64,000 bases of DNA from Salirhabdus sp. Marseille-P4669 (GCF_900240405.1 NZ_OEQK01000002.1:558001-622000); one strand, 5' to 3'; shown: positions 52,450 through 61,605, counted from the stretch's first letter. Translations and numbers: made by a program. The notes: generated from the sequence alone by a model not told the origin.

Positions 52450-53754
52450 TTGATCAACAATGAAATACTAGTTAGCCTAGACATAGGTACATCTAGAGTA
52501 AAAGTAATTATTGGTGAAGTAACAAAAGATTCATTAAACATTATTGGTGTAGGAACTGCAAAATCTGACGGAATGAAAAAAGGCGCCATTGTTGACATAG
52601 ACCAAACAGTACATGCTATACGTTCTGCTGTTGAACAAGCAGAAAGAATGGTCGATATGCAAATTGAAAGAGTTATCGTTAGCGTTAATGGCAACCATGT
52701 ACAGCTACAATCCTGTCATGGTGTAGTTGCTGTTTCTAGTGAGAATCGTGAAATTAGTCAAGAAGATATCCAACGTGTGATTGAAGCATCACAAGTTATT
52801 TCCATTCCACCTGAACGGGAAATTATTGATGTTTTCCCTAAACAATTTATTGTTGATGGACAAGACGAAATAACAGACCCTCGCGGAATGATTGGTGTTC
52901 GTCTTGAAATGGAAGGTACATTAATCACATGCTCGAAAACAGTTTTACATAATACATTAAAATGTATTGAAGGTGCCGGATTAGAAATTCAAGATGTGGT
53001 TTTACATCCACTTGCATCAGGATTTGTAGCTTTATCAAATGACGAGAAGAATCTAGGTGTGGCTCTGATTGATATTGGTGGAGGATCCACTACTATATCT
53101 GTGTATGAATCTGGGTTTTTAAAGGATTCAACAGTAATTCCATTAGGCGGAGACAATATAACAAAAGATTTATCGATTGGGTTAAAAACGACAACAGAAG
53201 AAGCAGAAGAAATTAAGCAAAATTTTGGACATGCATTTTACAATGATGCTTTAGAGGATGAGACGTTTGAAGTTTCCATCATCGGTTCCAATCAAAAGCA
53301 GACTTTTAACCAACTCGAAATTGCGGATATCATTGAAGCAAGATTAGAGGAAATCTATCTTTTTGTTATGCAGGAAATACGTAAAATGGGTTACTACGAC
53401 TTACCTGGAGGCTTTGTGTTAACAGGTGGAGTTATGAATCTTCCTGGAGTACTAGAATTGGCACAACACGCTTTCCAATCAAATGTGCGTATAGCCGTTC
53501 CTGATTACATCGGTGTAAGAGATCCCCAATATACTGCTGGTCTCGGAGCATTACAGTTTGCTTACCGAAATGCACGAGTACAAGGGAAAGAGTTACATCC
53601 ATCCGTAACAATGGTTAAAGTGCAAACAGTTGATAAAAACCCTGTAAAACAAATAAAAAAGGCGAAACAAAATACATCAAATAATCGCCATGCGGAAACG
53701 GAAAAGAAAAAGGAATCTGGCTTTGCTAAATTGTTCAGCTACTTTTTTGACTAA
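52450..53754 (+). CDS. ftsA: cell division protein FtsA
   Basis: This 434-residue actin-like ATPase tethers FtsZ to the membrane. It shows VSLDIGTSRVKVIIGEV (phosphate 1), IVSVNGNHVQ, IDIGGGSTTISVY (phosphate 2), GGFVLTGGVMNLPG (adenosine) and a C-terminal amphipathic helix (GFAKLFSYFF). The start is TTG, seven bases after AGGAGGTG, giving the family opening MINNEILVSLDIG. ftsZ follows 63 bases later. Confidence 0.96.
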   Translation: MINNEILVSLDIGTSRVKVIIGEVTKDSLNIIGVGTAKSDGMKKGAIVDIDQTVHAIRSAVEQAERMVDMQIERVIVSVNGNHVQLQSCHGVVAVSSENREISQEDIQRVIEASQVISIPPEREIIDVFPKQFIVDGQDEITDPRGMIGVRLEMEGTLITCSKTVLHNTLKCIEGAGLEIQDVVLHPLASGFVALSNDEKNLGVALIDIGGGSTTISVYESGFLKDSTVIPLGGDNITKDLSIGLKTTTEEAEEIKQNFGHAFYNDALEDETFEVSIIGSNQKQTFNQLEIADIIEARLEEIYLFVMQEIRKMGYYDLPGGFVLTGGVMNLPGVLELAQHAFQSNVRIAVPDYIGVRDPQYTAGLGALQFAYRNARVQGKELHPSVTMVKVQTVDKNPVKQIKKAKQNTSNNRHAETEKKKESGFAKLFSYFFD

Positions 53755-53817
53755 TTTGGCGTTTCCTTCAACAAAACAAAATGAATCTGGTAAACTTGCA
53801 AATTGGGAGGAACGAAA

Positions 53818-54939
53818 ATGTTGAACTTTGATACAAATATGGATCAACTCGCATCAATTAAAGTCATTGGTTGCGGCGGTGGAGGTAGTAACGCTGTTAA
53901 TCGAATGATTGAACATGGAGTGCAAGGTGTAGAATTTATTGCTGTAAATACAGATGCTCAGGCATTGAATCTATCAAAAGCAGATGTGAAATTACAATTA
54001 GGTGAAAAATTAACAAGAGGTTTAGGTGCAGGTGCGAATCCAGAGGTGGGACGCAAGGCTGCTGAAGAAAGTAAAGAGCAAATTGAAGAAGCATTACAAG
54101 GTGCAGATATGGTATTTGTTACCGCTGGCATGGGTGGTGGAACAGGTACTGGTGCAGCTCCGGTTGTAGCACAAGTTGCGAAAGAACTAGGTGCACTAAC
54201 AGTAGGTGTTGTAACTCGACCGTTCTCGTTTGAAGGTCGTCGCCGTTCTACCCAAGCTGTAAGTGGAATTGAATCATTAAAAGGTAATGTAGATACATTA
54301 ATTGTTATACCAAATGACCGTCTATTAGAAATGGTTGATAAAAACACACCGATGCTAGAAGCGTTCCGTGAAGCGGATAATGTTTTACGTCAAGGTGTTC
54401 AAGGTATATCTGATTTGATTGCAGTACCAGGATTAATTAACGTTGACTTTGCAGACGTAAAGACAATTATGTCAGATAGAGGTTCGGCGTTAATGGGTAT
54501 TGGTATTGCTACTGGTGAAAATCGTGCAGCCGAGGCTGCGAAAAAGGCAATCTCTTCTCCATTGTTGGAAACTTCCGTTGATGGAGCGCATGGTATATTA
54601 ATGAATATTACAGGTGGAGCAAGCTTGAGCTTGTTTGAAGTACAAGAAGCAGCTGATATTGTTACATCTGCTGCAGATCAAGAAGTGAACGTAATATTCG
54701 GATCTGTCATTAATGAAGATTTGAAGGATGAAATTATTGTAACGGTAATTGCTACAGGATTTGATGAATCACAAGTAGCAAATCCACAGCCGACCAAGCG
54801 CCCGGTAGCAGCTAGTGGAAATAAAACGAATGCAAAAGATAAAGAAGAAAGACGTACGCCAGCACGAAATACACCGGTTGTTGAAGAAGATACATTAGAT
54901 ATCCCTACGTTCTTGCGTAATCGCAATCGTAGACCATGA
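53818..54939 (+). CDS. ftsZ: cell division protein FtsZ
   Basis: This 373-residue tubulin-like GTPase forms the division ring. It has [14 protein letters not shown] at the start, the GTP-binding [12 protein letters not shown] near residue 105, [14 protein letters not shown], the T7 loop [11 protein letters not shown], a short linker and the C-terminal partner-binding peptide [11 protein letters not shown] chose the ATG at 53818, seven bases after GGGAGG. A strong terminator follows. Confidence 0.98.
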   Translation: MLNFDTNMDQLASIKVIGCGGGGSNAVNRMIEHGVQGVEFIAVNTDAQALNLSKADVKLQLGEKLTRGLGAGANPEVGRKAAEESKEQIEEALQGADMVFVTAGMGGGTGTGAAPVVAQVAKELGALTVGVVTRPFSFEGRRRSTQAVSGIESLKGNVDTLIVIPNDRLLEMVDKNTPMLEAFREADNVLRQGVQGISDLIAVPGLINVDFADVKTIMSDRGSALMGIGIATGENRAAEAAKKAISSPLLETSVDGAHGILMNITGGASLSLFEVQEAADIVTSAADQEVNVIFGSVINEDLKDEIIVTVIATGFDESQVANPQPTKRPVAASGNKTNAKDKEERRTPARNTPVVEEDTLDIPTFLRNRNRRP

Positions 54940-54949
54940 TATAAAGATA

Positions 54950-54985
54950 AAAAGCTTCTACTTTTCATAAAGTAGAAGCTTTTTT
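54950..54985 (+). terminator. intrinsic terminator of ftsAZ
   Basis: CTTCTACTTT and AAAGTAGAAG pair around TCAT, flanked by AAAAG and CTTTTTT, between ftsZ and the spoIIG control region. Confidence 0.9.
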
Positions 54986-55046
54986 GTTGTTTCGAAATGG
55001 CAACCAGAATATAAATAGATTTAATAGAGAGTTTGGGACAGCTCTT

Positions 55047-55151
55047 CATGTCGAAATCAAAACATTTCGACATGTAACAGGAAGGATGACAAAACAAGTT
55101 AATTTTCGCATTCAGATTTTGACAGACTTTTCAGAGGATGTTTTCTATACT
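55047..55151 (+). promoter_or_regulatory. Spo0A-controlled spoIIG promoter
   Basis: A perfect 11-bp inverted repeat (55047-55057 and 55064-55074) contains two facing 0A boxes, TGTCGAA (55049) and TTCGACA (55066); a weaker TGACAAA lies at about 55087. Downstream are TTGACA (55119-55124) and TATACT (55146-55151) with an unusual 21-base spacer, the known oddity of the B. subtilis spoIIG promoter, which needs Spo0A~P with sigma-A. The boxes lie about 85-110 bases before the expected start. Confidence 0.85.
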
Positions 55152-55195
55152 AACGACAGACTAGTAAAGTTGTCCAAAAGAAAGGCTGAAAGATT

Positions 55196-56119
55196 GTGAC
55201 TATTTATTTAGATGCTGTATGGCTATTAAATTTTCTATTTGACTGGATGATTTTACAACTAGTGCACTGGCTTACAAAATCCTCTACAAAACGTGGAATG
55301 TTAATGTTTGGTGGATTTGTTGCCTCCTTACTTGTACCGTTGACACTATTTTATCCGAATAATATTTTTGCATCGTTTTTTGGGAAAATATTATTTTCGT
55401 TCCTCATCATTCTTTCAGCATTCGGTTTTCGAAACATACGACAATTTATGAAGCAGTTTTTAAGTTTCTACTTTGTTTCTTTTACATTAGGTGGTGGTTT
55501 ATTCGGTATTTATTATTTGGTGGGTCAACAAATACAGTCTGAAAATGGGTTGTTTATAACGTACAATTATGGCTATGGAGATATGATCAGCTGGATATTT
55601 GTAGTGATTTGTTTTCCGATTGTATGGTTTTTTACGAGGAGAAGACTTGATCAAGTATCGTTTGATAAACTCCGCTACGATGAAATGTGTAAAGTAACGA
55701 TTGAATTAAATGGGTATAAACAAGATATCGTGGGTTTTATAGATAGTGGCAATAGCTTGGTCGACCCATTCACAAAAAAGCCGGTAGTGGTTTGTGATGA
55801 AATTGCCTTAAAACCCTGTTTTACTTCGGAAGAATGGGATCAAATGAAAAAGTGTCAGGAAGACTGGTCCTTTGAAAAATTACCTGATAAATGGTTAACG
55901 AAAATGAGAATGATACCTTATCAAGGGGTTGGCGGAAAAAGTGCTTTTCTTATTGTTATAAAACCAGATAATGTGCTGGTTACGTATAATGAACAACAAA
56001 TGAGCTTTAACAACGTTTTAATAGGCGTTCAATTTGGAGAGCTTTCGGCAGATGGTAGCTATCATTGCTTGCTACACCCTAAAATGATGCAGGCACCTAA
56101 ACTTCAAACAATTTCATAG
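55196..56119 (+). CDS. spoIIGA: sigma-E processing protease SpoIIGA
   Basis: This 307-residue membrane protease has five N-terminal spans (residues about 5-150) and a cytoplasmic aspartic-protease domain with IVGFIDSGNSLVDPFTKKPV (Asp-Ser-Gly near residue 184) and a partner loop at MIPYQGVGGKSAFL. It cleaves pro-sigma-E after a signal from the forespore. The start is GTG with AAAGG ten bases upstream. It lies upstream of its substrate gene sigE. Confidence 0.95.
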   Translation: MTIYLDAVWLLNFLFDWMILQLVHWLTKSSTKRGMLMFGGFVASLLVPLTLFYPNNIFASFFGKILFSFLIILSAFGFRNIRQFMKQFLSFYFVSFTLGGGLFGIYYLVGQQIQSENGLFITYNYGYGDMISWIFVVICFPIVWFFTRRRLDQVSFDKLRYDEMCKVTIELNGYKQDIVGFIDSGNSLVDPFTKKPVVVCDEIALKPCFTSEEWDQMKKCQEDWSFEKLPDKWLTKMRMIPYQGVGGKSAFLIVIKPDNVLVTYNEQQMSFNNVLIGVQFGELSADGSYHCLLHPKMMQAPKLQTIS

Positions 56120-56206
56120 TTTCATTACCATGACCATGATTTTTTTAGCATTTTTAATATGGTAATAATTGCAGGAATTAGAAAAGCGAGGGGAGTATTG
56201 TTCAAT

Positions 56207-56926
56207 ATGAAAAGATGGAGAATAAAAATACAACTTGCATGGTATAAAGTGTTATTCAAATTAGGAATCAAATCAGATGAAATTTATTACATAGGAGGAA
56301 ATGAAGCATTGCCTCCTCCTCTTTCGAAAGAGGAAGAAGAGGAGCTTTTGAAAAAGCTGCCAAATGGGGATGCGGCGGCAAGATCTATTCTAATCGAACG
56401 AAACTTACGACTAGTAGTGTATATAGCCCGTAAATTCGAAAACACAGGGATTAATATAGAAGACTTAATAAGTATAGGGACAATTGGATTAATTAAGGCT
56501 GTGAATACGTTTAATCCAGAGAAAAAAATAAAACTCGCGACCTATGCATCTAGATGTATTGAAAACGAAATATTAATGTATTTAAGAAGAAATAATAAAG
56601 TTCGTTCAGAGGTTTCCTTTGATGAGCCTTTGAATGTAGATTGGGATGGTAATGAACTTTTACTATCTGATGTACTCGGTACCGATGAAGATATTATCAC
56701 AAGAGGTCTAGAATCCAATGTTGATAAAAAACTTCTTTTAAAAGCTTTGTCGAAATTAAATGATCGGGAAAAACAAATTATGGAACTACGTTTTGGGTTA
56801 ATTGGTCGAGAAGAGAAAACACAAAAGGATGTTGCGGATATGCTTGGAATTTCTCAATCGTATATTTCCAGACTAGAGAAAAAAATTATTAAGCGTTTAC
56901 GTAAAGAGTTTAACAAGATGGTCTAA
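56207..56926 (+). CDS. sigE: sporulation sigma factor E (pro-sigma-E)
   Basis: This 239-residue early mother-cell sigma factor is exactly the length of the B. subtilis protein. The first 27 or so residues ([20 protein letters not shown]) form the amphipathic pro-sequence removed by SpoIIGA near IYYIGGNE. Region 2 ([23 protein letters not shown] in adjacent pieces) and region 4.2 ([20 protein letters not shown]) are intact. AGGGGAG lies eleven bases before the ATG. It is co-transcribed with spoIIGA. Confidence 0.96.
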   Translation: MKRWRIKIQLAWYKVLFKLGIKSDEIYYIGGNEALPPPLSKEEEEELLKKLPNGDAAARSILIERNLRLVVYIARKFENTGINIEDLISIGTIGLIKAVNTFNPEKKIKLATYASRCIENEILMYLRRNNKVRSEVSFDEPLNVDWDGNELLLSDVLGTDEDIITRGLESNVDKKLLLKALSKLNDREKQIMELRFGLIGREEKTQKDVADMLGISQSYISRLEKKIIKRLRKEFNKMV

Positions 56927-57007
56927 TGAAATGAGAGGATAACCAGATTCAGTGAGTTTTGTAAAAGGATTTAGAAAGTTACAAATATAGTAAGACTTAA
57001 CATTACT

Positions 57008-57038
57008 GCATAAAAACCCTTTCCTATGGAGAAACTTA
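57008..57038 (+). promoter_or_regulatory. sigma-F/sigma-G type promoter of sigG
   Basis: GCATA (57008-57012), a 15-base spacer and GGAGAAACTTA (57028-57038) match the forespore consensus GYATA and GGnnAnAnTR at all but one position. The predicted start lies about 30 bases before the sigG TTG. Confidence 0.78.
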
Positions 57039-57074
57039 TTCTTGACACTAGCTCCACTTAGGAGGGGTTTTAGA

Positions 57075-57854
57075 TTGACACGACATAAAGTAGAAATTTG
57101 CGGTGTCGACACATCAAAGTTACCAGTACTGAAAAATGAAGAGATGCGGAAATTGTTTAAGAAAATGCAAGCAGGTGATCTATCGGCAAGGGAGGAGTTA
57201 GTTAACGGGAATTTACGTTTAGTATTAAGTGTTATTCAACGTTTTCATCATCGCGGCGAATATGTTGATGATTTATTCCAAGTTGGTTGTATCGGTCTTA
57301 TGAAATCGATCGATAATTTTGATTTGAGTCAAAATGTAAAGTTCTCAACGTATGCAGTACCTATGATTATTGGTGAAATTCGCCGATACTTGAGAGATAA
57401 CAATCCAATTCGAGTTTCCCGTTCTTTACGTGACATTGCCTATAGAGCTCTTCAAGTTCGTGAAAAATTAATGAGCAAAACCTCACGAGAACCGACACCA
57501 ATGGAAATTGCAGAAGATATGGGAATACCACATTCAGAAGTTGTTTTCGCATTGGACGCAATCCAAGATCCAGTATCATTATTCGAACCAATTTATAATG
57601 ATGGTGGTGATCCAATCTTCGTAATGGATCAATTAAAAGATGAGCGAAATAAGGATTCGATATGGATAGATGAGATTGCTTTAAAAGAAGGAATGAGAAG
57701 ACTAAACGATAGGGAAAAAATGATACTTAACAAACGGTTTTTTCAAGGAAAAACACAAATGGAGGTCGCAGACGAAATCGGAATTTCCCAAGCACAAGTA
57801 TCCCGCCTAGAAAAAGCCGCAATCGAACAAATGAACAAAAACATACATCAATAA
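57075..57854 (+). CDS. sigG: late forespore sigma factor G
   Basis: This 259-residue sigma factor begins with the fixed SigG opening KVEICGVDTSKLPVLKNEEM. It has region 2 (NLRLVLSVIQRFHHRGEYVDDLF in adjacent pieces), region 3 (NNPIRVSRSLRDIAYRAL) and region 4.2 (EIGISQAQVSRLEKAAIEQM). It directs late forespore genes. The start is TTG with AGGAGGGG seven bases upstream. It has its own forespore-type promoter after sigE. Confidence 0.96.
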   Translation: MTRHKVEICGVDTSKLPVLKNEEMRKLFKKMQAGDLSAREELVNGNLRLVLSVIQRFHHRGEYVDDLFQVGCIGLMKSIDNFDLSQNVKFSTYAVPMIIGEIRRYLRDNNPIRVSRSLRDIAYRALQVREKLMSKTSREPTPMEIAEDMGIPHSEVVFALDAIQDPVSLFEPIYNDGGDPIFVMDQLKDERNKDSIWIDEIALKEGMRRLNDREKMILNKRFFQGKTQMEVADEIGISQAQVSRLEKAAIEQMNKNIHQ

Positions 57855-57891
57855 AGAAAAGCGAAGGCGCCTTGGTCAGGACCGACAGGCA
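57853..57891 (+). repeat. intergenic repeat, copy 1
   Basis: A 39-base unit (core GCGAAGGCGCCTTGGTCAGG) begins right at the sigG stop and recurs 120 bases later with one mismatch. The spacer between the copies contains GTGGC/GCCAC and CATAAG/CTTATG inversions and a closing GGCGCC, so copy 1 starts an imperfect palindromic element of about 120 bases. Confidence 0.75.
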
Positions 57892-57972
57892 TAAGGCAAG
57901 TCCCGAAGTGGCGGTTTGAGCCACGGAGGGAAATGACTTATGACCCCGAGGTCCTAGGCGCCGTAGCTGGAC

Positions 57973-58011
57973 AAAGAAAAGCGAAGGCGCCTTGGTCAGG
58001 ACCGATAGGCA
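57973..58011 (+). repeat. intergenic repeat, copy 2 (truncated element)
   Basis: This copy matches copy 1 except for C to T in ACCGATAGG. It lacks the palindromic remainder, so it is a truncated second insertion or duplication. Confidence 0.75.
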
Positions 58012-58019
58012 CTTTGAAA

Positions 58020-58062
58020 CGAAAAACCCTTGCTATTTTCATGGAAAAGCAGGGGTTTTTCG
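58020..58062 (+). terminator. intrinsic terminator downstream of sigG
   Basis: CGAAAAACCCTTGCT and AGCAGGGGTTTTTCG form a 15-bp stem (one G-U pair) before the ylmC region. Confidence 0.75.
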
Positions 58063-58121
58063 TATGATTAGGGGAAGATGTGCATAATGCTTGCATATAG
58101 TGTATTAAGGTGGTGATGATA

Positions 58122-58382
58122 ATGACAATTACAGAACTACAAATGAAAGATATAGTGGCAATTGAAGATGGCAGGAAGTTAGGTTTTATATCGGATTTAG
58201 AAATTGATGTTGATCGTGGATATATTGTCGCTTTAATAATCTCCTTAGGGGGGAAAATGCTTGGCTTTTTTGGCAAGGAGGAAGAAGTGGTCATTCCTTG
58301 GAACAATATCGTAACGATTGGTGCTGATGTCATCCTTGTTCGTACAGAACGTCCAAAATTATCTCATCAAGCTCATAATTAA
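58122..58382 (+). CDS. ylmC: PRC-barrel protein YlmC/YmxH family
   Basis: This 86-residue protein has a PRC-barrel core (IVAIEDGRKLGFISDLEID in one run, then LGFFGKEEEVVIPWNNIVTIGADVILV in two). It resembles YlmC and YmxH, small proteins found near sigG or in sporulation operons; the function is not settled. I chose the third possible start, ATG 58122, about seven bases after AAGGTGG. It sits between the terminator and the ylmD promoter. Confidence 0.88.
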   Translation: MTITELQMKDIVAIEDGRKLGFISDLEIDVDRGYIVALIISLGGKMLGFFGKEEEVVIPWNNIVTIGADVILVRTERPKLSHQAHN

Positions 58383-58410
58383 TAAAAGATAAGAAATGAT
58401 TAAGAAAATA

Positions 58411-58419
58411 TGATAAAAT
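58411..58419 (+). promoter_or_regulatory. extended -10 promoter of the ylmD-divIVA genes
   Basis: TGATAAAAT is an extended -10. Transcription from about 58426 would give an 80-base leader with an ACTCCA/TGGAGT hairpin (58439-58465) before ylmD. Confidence 0.55.
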
Positions 58420-58505
58420 AAGAGAAAATGATAGAAAAACTCCAAAATTGGCGAAATGCTGGAGTCATCTTTGTTAGGATACTACGCCTACTGGGGGTTT
58501 TAAAC

Positions 58506-59315
58506 TTGTGTGAACCTTTCGTTTTATCGGATAACGAGAAAGTATTGACAATTAAGCATTGGGACCAAAGTCATGTAATAGCCGGTTTTACAACCAGAAA
58601 TGGTGGGGTTAGTCAAAAACTGTTTCGCTCGTTAAACATGGGCTATCATGTACGTGATAAAAAAGACGCAGTGGATACGAATTATTCAATTGTTGAAAAC
58701 ATCATTTCGATTCCGTTAAATAACTGGATTAGCTCAAAACAAGTACATAGCACTAGTATTTTAGAAGTAGATGAACACTATCTACTTCACAATCAACCTC
58801 CACCTAATTTTGATGTAGAATTTGATGGATTCATAACAAATCAACAAAATTGTCTATTAACTGCGGTATTTGCTGATTGTGTCCCATTATATTTTTATAG
58901 TGAGAAAGATCAATGGATTGGCTTAGCTCATGCTGGTTGGAAGGGTACTGTAAATGGTATTGGAAGAAAAATGGTTGAAGCATTAGTTAAGAAAGGCGTA
59001 TCCAAGCGTAATATTCAAGTTGTTATTGGTCCGTCTATCAGTGCTACGCATTATGAAGTGGAACTAAACGTTGTAAAACATATTCCACTCTCATTTCATA
59101 GTTCAACCCTTACCAAAGTAGATGCTACCCATTATTTACTGGATCTTAAGCAATTAAATAAAGAAATGTTACTCCATGCTGGAATTCACGAAGAACAAAT
59201 CAACGTAACAGATTATTGTTCCTTCCAAGATAAAGAACTATTTTTTTCACATCGCAGAGACAATGGTGAAACTGGGAGAATGATGGCATTTATCGGGTTG
59301 GAAAGGAGTAAATAA
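58506..59315 (+). CDS. ylmD: YlmD, laccase-domain purine nucleoside phosphorylase family
   Basis: This 269-residue protein of the YfiH/PgeF family has GFTTRNGGVSQKLFRSLNMG, the zinc-site His in SKQVHSTSI, Cys in FADCVPLYF, His in LAHAGWKGTVNGI, and the VVIGPSISATHYEV block. Relatives have been reported as purine nucleoside phosphorylases and peptidoglycan editors. I chose the TTG at 58506, eight bases after GGGGG, because the upstream ATG has no ribosome site and lies at the transcript start. ylmE follows three bases later. Confidence 0.9.
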   Translation: MCEPFVLSDNEKVLTIKHWDQSHVIAGFTTRNGGVSQKLFRSLNMGYHVRDKKDAVDTNYSIVENIISIPLNNWISSKQVHSTSILEVDEHYLLHNQPPPNFDVEFDGFITNQQNCLLTAVFADCVPLYFYSEKDQWIGLAHAGWKGTVNGIGRKMVEALVKKGVSKRNIQVVIGPSISATHYEVELNVVKHIPLSFHSSTLTKVDATHYLLDLKQLNKEMLLHAGIHEEQINVTDYCSFQDKELFFSHRRDNGETGRMMAFIGLERSK

Positions 59316-59318
59316 CAA

Positions 59319-59996
59319 ATGAATGTTGCAAACAACGTATCGATCATAAAACAAAAAATTGCAGAAGCTTGTGAAAAGTCGAATCGTAAAGCAGAGGATG
59401 TTCAGTTAATAGCTGTAACGAAATATGTCTCTATAGAACGAGCGAAGCAAGCACTTGATGCAGGGATTACCAATTTAGGTGAAAATCGTGTGGAGGGCTT
59501 ATTATACAAAAAGCAAGTATTACAAAATAAGGCTACATGGCATTTTATTGGAACCCTTCAGTCTAGGAAGGTAAAAGAAATAATCGATGAAGTAGATTAT
59601 GTACATTCCTTGGACAGGCTTTCCTTAGCAAAGGAAATTAACAAACGATCTAGCCGTCAAGTTCCTTGTTTTGTACAAGTGAATGTTAGCGGTGAAGAAT
59701 CAAAACATGGATTAGCTCCTGATGAGGTAGAGCGCTTTATTCGGAATCTGGAACCGTATCCGAATGTGCAGGTTGTCGGATTAATGACAATGGCACCTCA
59801 TATAGAGGATGAAAGCATTTTGCGTAATTGCTTTAAGAAATTAAGAGTACTTAAAGAACATGTAGAAGCTTTAGAGTTGCCCTATGCTCCTTGCCATTAT
59901 TTATCAATGGGGATGAGTAACGATTTCCAAATTGCGGTGGAAGAGGGTGCAACACATATTCGGTTAGGAACAAGTCTTGTAGGGAAAGAGGTATAA
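59319..59996 (+). CDS. ylmE: pyridoxal-phosphate homeostasis protein YlmE (YggS family)
   Basis: This 225-residue single-domain PLP-binding protein has the cofactor Lys in LIAVTKYVSIERA (near residue 36), the GENRVEG and HFIGTLQSRKVK blocks, and a phosphate-binding close (SMGMSNDFQIAVEEGATHIRLG in two pieces). It buffers PLP and is almost always next to sepF and ylmG. It is co-transcribed in the ylmD-ylmH run. Confidence 0.95.
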   Translation: MNVANNVSIIKQKIAEACEKSNRKAEDVQLIAVTKYVSIERAKQALDAGITNLGENRVEGLLYKKQVLQNKATWHFIGTLQSRKVKEIIDEVDYVHSLDRLSLAKEINKRSSRQVPCFVQVNVSGEESKHGLAPDEVERFIRNLEPYPNVQVVGLMTMAPHIEDESILRNCFKKLRVLKEHVEALELPYAPCHYLSMGMSNDFQIAVEEGATHIRLGTSLVGKEV

Positions 59997-60008
59997 GGAG
60001 AGAGGATT

Positions 60009-60413
60009 ATGAGTATAAAAAATAAGTTTAAATCGTTTTTTTCAGTTGAGGATGAATATGAATACATAGAAGAACCTGCACAAGAAGAAGTACAACAGGT
60101 AAAGAAGTCTAGTAATAACAATAATGTTGTTCGTCTTGAGTCCATTCAGTCATCATCAAAAGTTGTGTTGGTTGAGCCAAAGGACTTTGATGATTCTCAA
60201 GAGATAGCAGATCACTTAAAGAATAGACGAGCTGTAGTAATTAACCTACAAAGAGTAGACCATTATGAAGCGAAGCGGATTGTGGACTTTTTAAGTGGAT
60301 GTGTGTATGCTATTGGTGGAACGATGCAAAAATTAGGGCAGCAAACCTTTTTGTGTGCGCCGGATAATATTGACATTTCCGGAACGATAACAGAAATGGA
60401 AGATTTATATTAA
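60009..60413 (+). CDS. sepF: cell division protein SepF
   Basis: This 134-residue FtsZ-membrane anchor has an N-terminal amphipathic helix ([15 protein letters not shown]), an acidic linker, and the SepF domain with [19 protein letters not shown] and [23 protein letters not shown] in adjacent stretches. SepF rings bundle FtsZ filaments and act beside FtsA. GGAGAGGA lies before the ATG. It is in the usual place after ylmE. Confidence 0.95.
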   Translation: MSIKNKFKSFFSVEDEYEYIEEPAQEEVQQVKKSSNNNNVVRLESIQSSSKVVLVEPKDFDDSQEIADHLKNRRAVVINLQRVDHYEAKRIVDFLSGCVYAIGGTMQKLGQQTFLCAPDNIDISGTITEMEDLY

Positions 60414-60460
60414 CCAATATATTGGAATGGATAACTTTGTGAAAAGAAGGTGATCATCAA

Positions 60461-60733
60461 ATGGATTTACTTGATATTTATCAGATTATATATTACGCAA
60501 TTCAAATCTACATATATCTCGTTATTATTTATATATTAATGTCCTGGTTTCCTGGAGCAAGAGAATCATCCTTCGGTCAAATTATAGGAAGACTTGTGGA
60601 GCCGTATCTTGAGCCGTTCCGAAAGCTTATACCGCCAATTGGTATGATTGATATCTCACCAATTGTTGCTATTTTTGCATTGCAATTTGCTTTAATTGGT
60701 TTAGGTGAATTATTTCAAATGATTTTATTTTAA
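60461..60733 (+). CDS. ylmG: YggT family membrane protein YlmG
   Basis: This 90-residue protein has two membrane spans (about 5-25 and 65-85) around a conserved loop, SWFPGARESSFGQIIGRLVEPYLEPFRKLIPP in two halves and GMIDISPIVAI. YggT/YlmG proteins are linked to division and membrane organisation in other bacteria and plastids; the mechanism is unknown. GAAGGTGAT precedes the ATG. Confidence 0.92.
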   Translation: MDLLDIYQIIYYAIQIYIYLVIIYILMSWFPGARESSFGQIIGRLVEPYLEPFRKLIPPIGMIDISPIVAIFALQFALIGLGELFQMILF

Positions 60734-60750
60734 AAGGTGATTTAATTTAA

Positions 60751-61524
60751 ATGGACATATACCAGCACTTTCGAATAGAAGAACGCCCATTTATTGACCA
60801 AGTTCTATCTTGGAAGGAATCGGTTGAAACGTACTATGAATCCAAACTTACCGATTTTCTAGACCCAAGAGAGCAATGGATTTTTCAATCTATTATTGGA
60901 AATCAGTCCGACATAAACCTTCACTTTTTCGGAGGTTTAGAACAAACAGAGCGGAAAAGAGCAATATTGAGTCCTTATTATGAAAATATTACGGAAGAGC
61001 ATTTTCAAATCGACTTACTTCAAGCTAATTATGCACAAAGGTTTGTTCAATTGTCTCATCGGGATGTATTAGGGGCACTCATGTCTCAAGGAATCCAACG
61101 AAAGAAAATTGGGGATTTGTTCGTAGAGGATGGGTCGATTCAAATCGTCGTTGATCAATCCATCTCTTCTTTTTTACAACTTCATTTGACGCAAATCAAA
61201 AGGGCAAATGTCCATTTTAAACATGTCGATATATCGAATTTACAAATCGCTAAGCAAAACTGGGAGGAGACGCTTAGCACGGTCTCCTCTTTACGTTTAG
61301 ATGCTATCATTAAAGAGATTTATAATATCTCGCGACAAAAAGCCTCTGAATTCATAACAAGAGGTGCGATAAAAGTAAATTTTCGAATTGTCGAAAATCC
61401 TGCTTTTCAGATGGAAGAGGGGGATATGATATCCTTTCAGAAAAAAGGCAGGAGTAAAATTGTAAAAATTGAAGGAAAAACAAAAAAAGATAAATGGCGA
61501 ATTACGACAGCTATGTTAAAATAA
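60751..61524 (+). CDS. ylmH: S4-domain RNA-binding protein YlmH
   Basis: This 257-residue protein carries a C-terminal S4 RNA-binding domain (LRLDAIIKEIYNISRQKASEF, then GAIKVNF), following an N-terminal part with DPREQWIFQSIIGN and a middle RNP-like segment. YlmH relatives are proposed to act on ribosomal complexes and to help rescue stalled ribosomes. AAAGGTG lies upstream of the ATG, at a longish spacing. It precedes divIVA as in B. subtilis. Confidence 0.92.
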   Translation: MDIYQHFRIEERPFIDQVLSWKESVETYYESKLTDFLDPREQWIFQSIIGNQSDINLHFFGGLEQTERKRAILSPYYENITEEHFQIDLLQANYAQRFVQLSHRDVLGALMSQGIQRKKIGDLFVEDGSIQIVVDQSISSFLQLHLTQIKRANVHFKHVDISNLQIAKQNWEETLSTVSSLRLDAIIKEIYNISRQKASEFITRGAIKVNFRIVENPAFQMEEGDMISFQKKGRSKIVKIEGKTKKDKWRITTAMLK

Positions 61525-61605
61525 AACTAGCAGAATAGAAGGATTATTGGAGAATTACGTCGAATTACTAGATAATAAATATAACTGCTAAAAGGGGGAT
61601 CCTTC

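Noticed and set aside
54984-55199. 71-codon open frame between ftsZ and spoIIGA
   Set aside because: It starts in the ftsZ terminator, lacks a ribosome site and covers the Spo0A boxes and spoIIG promoter.
57727-58333. Minus-strand frames across the sigG end and repeat region
   Set aside because: They are shadows of sigG, ylmC and repeats without ribosome sites.
58428-58505. ATG start for ylmD giving 26 extra residues
   Set aside because: It lies two bases after the predicted transcript start, without a ribosome site, and does not match the family.
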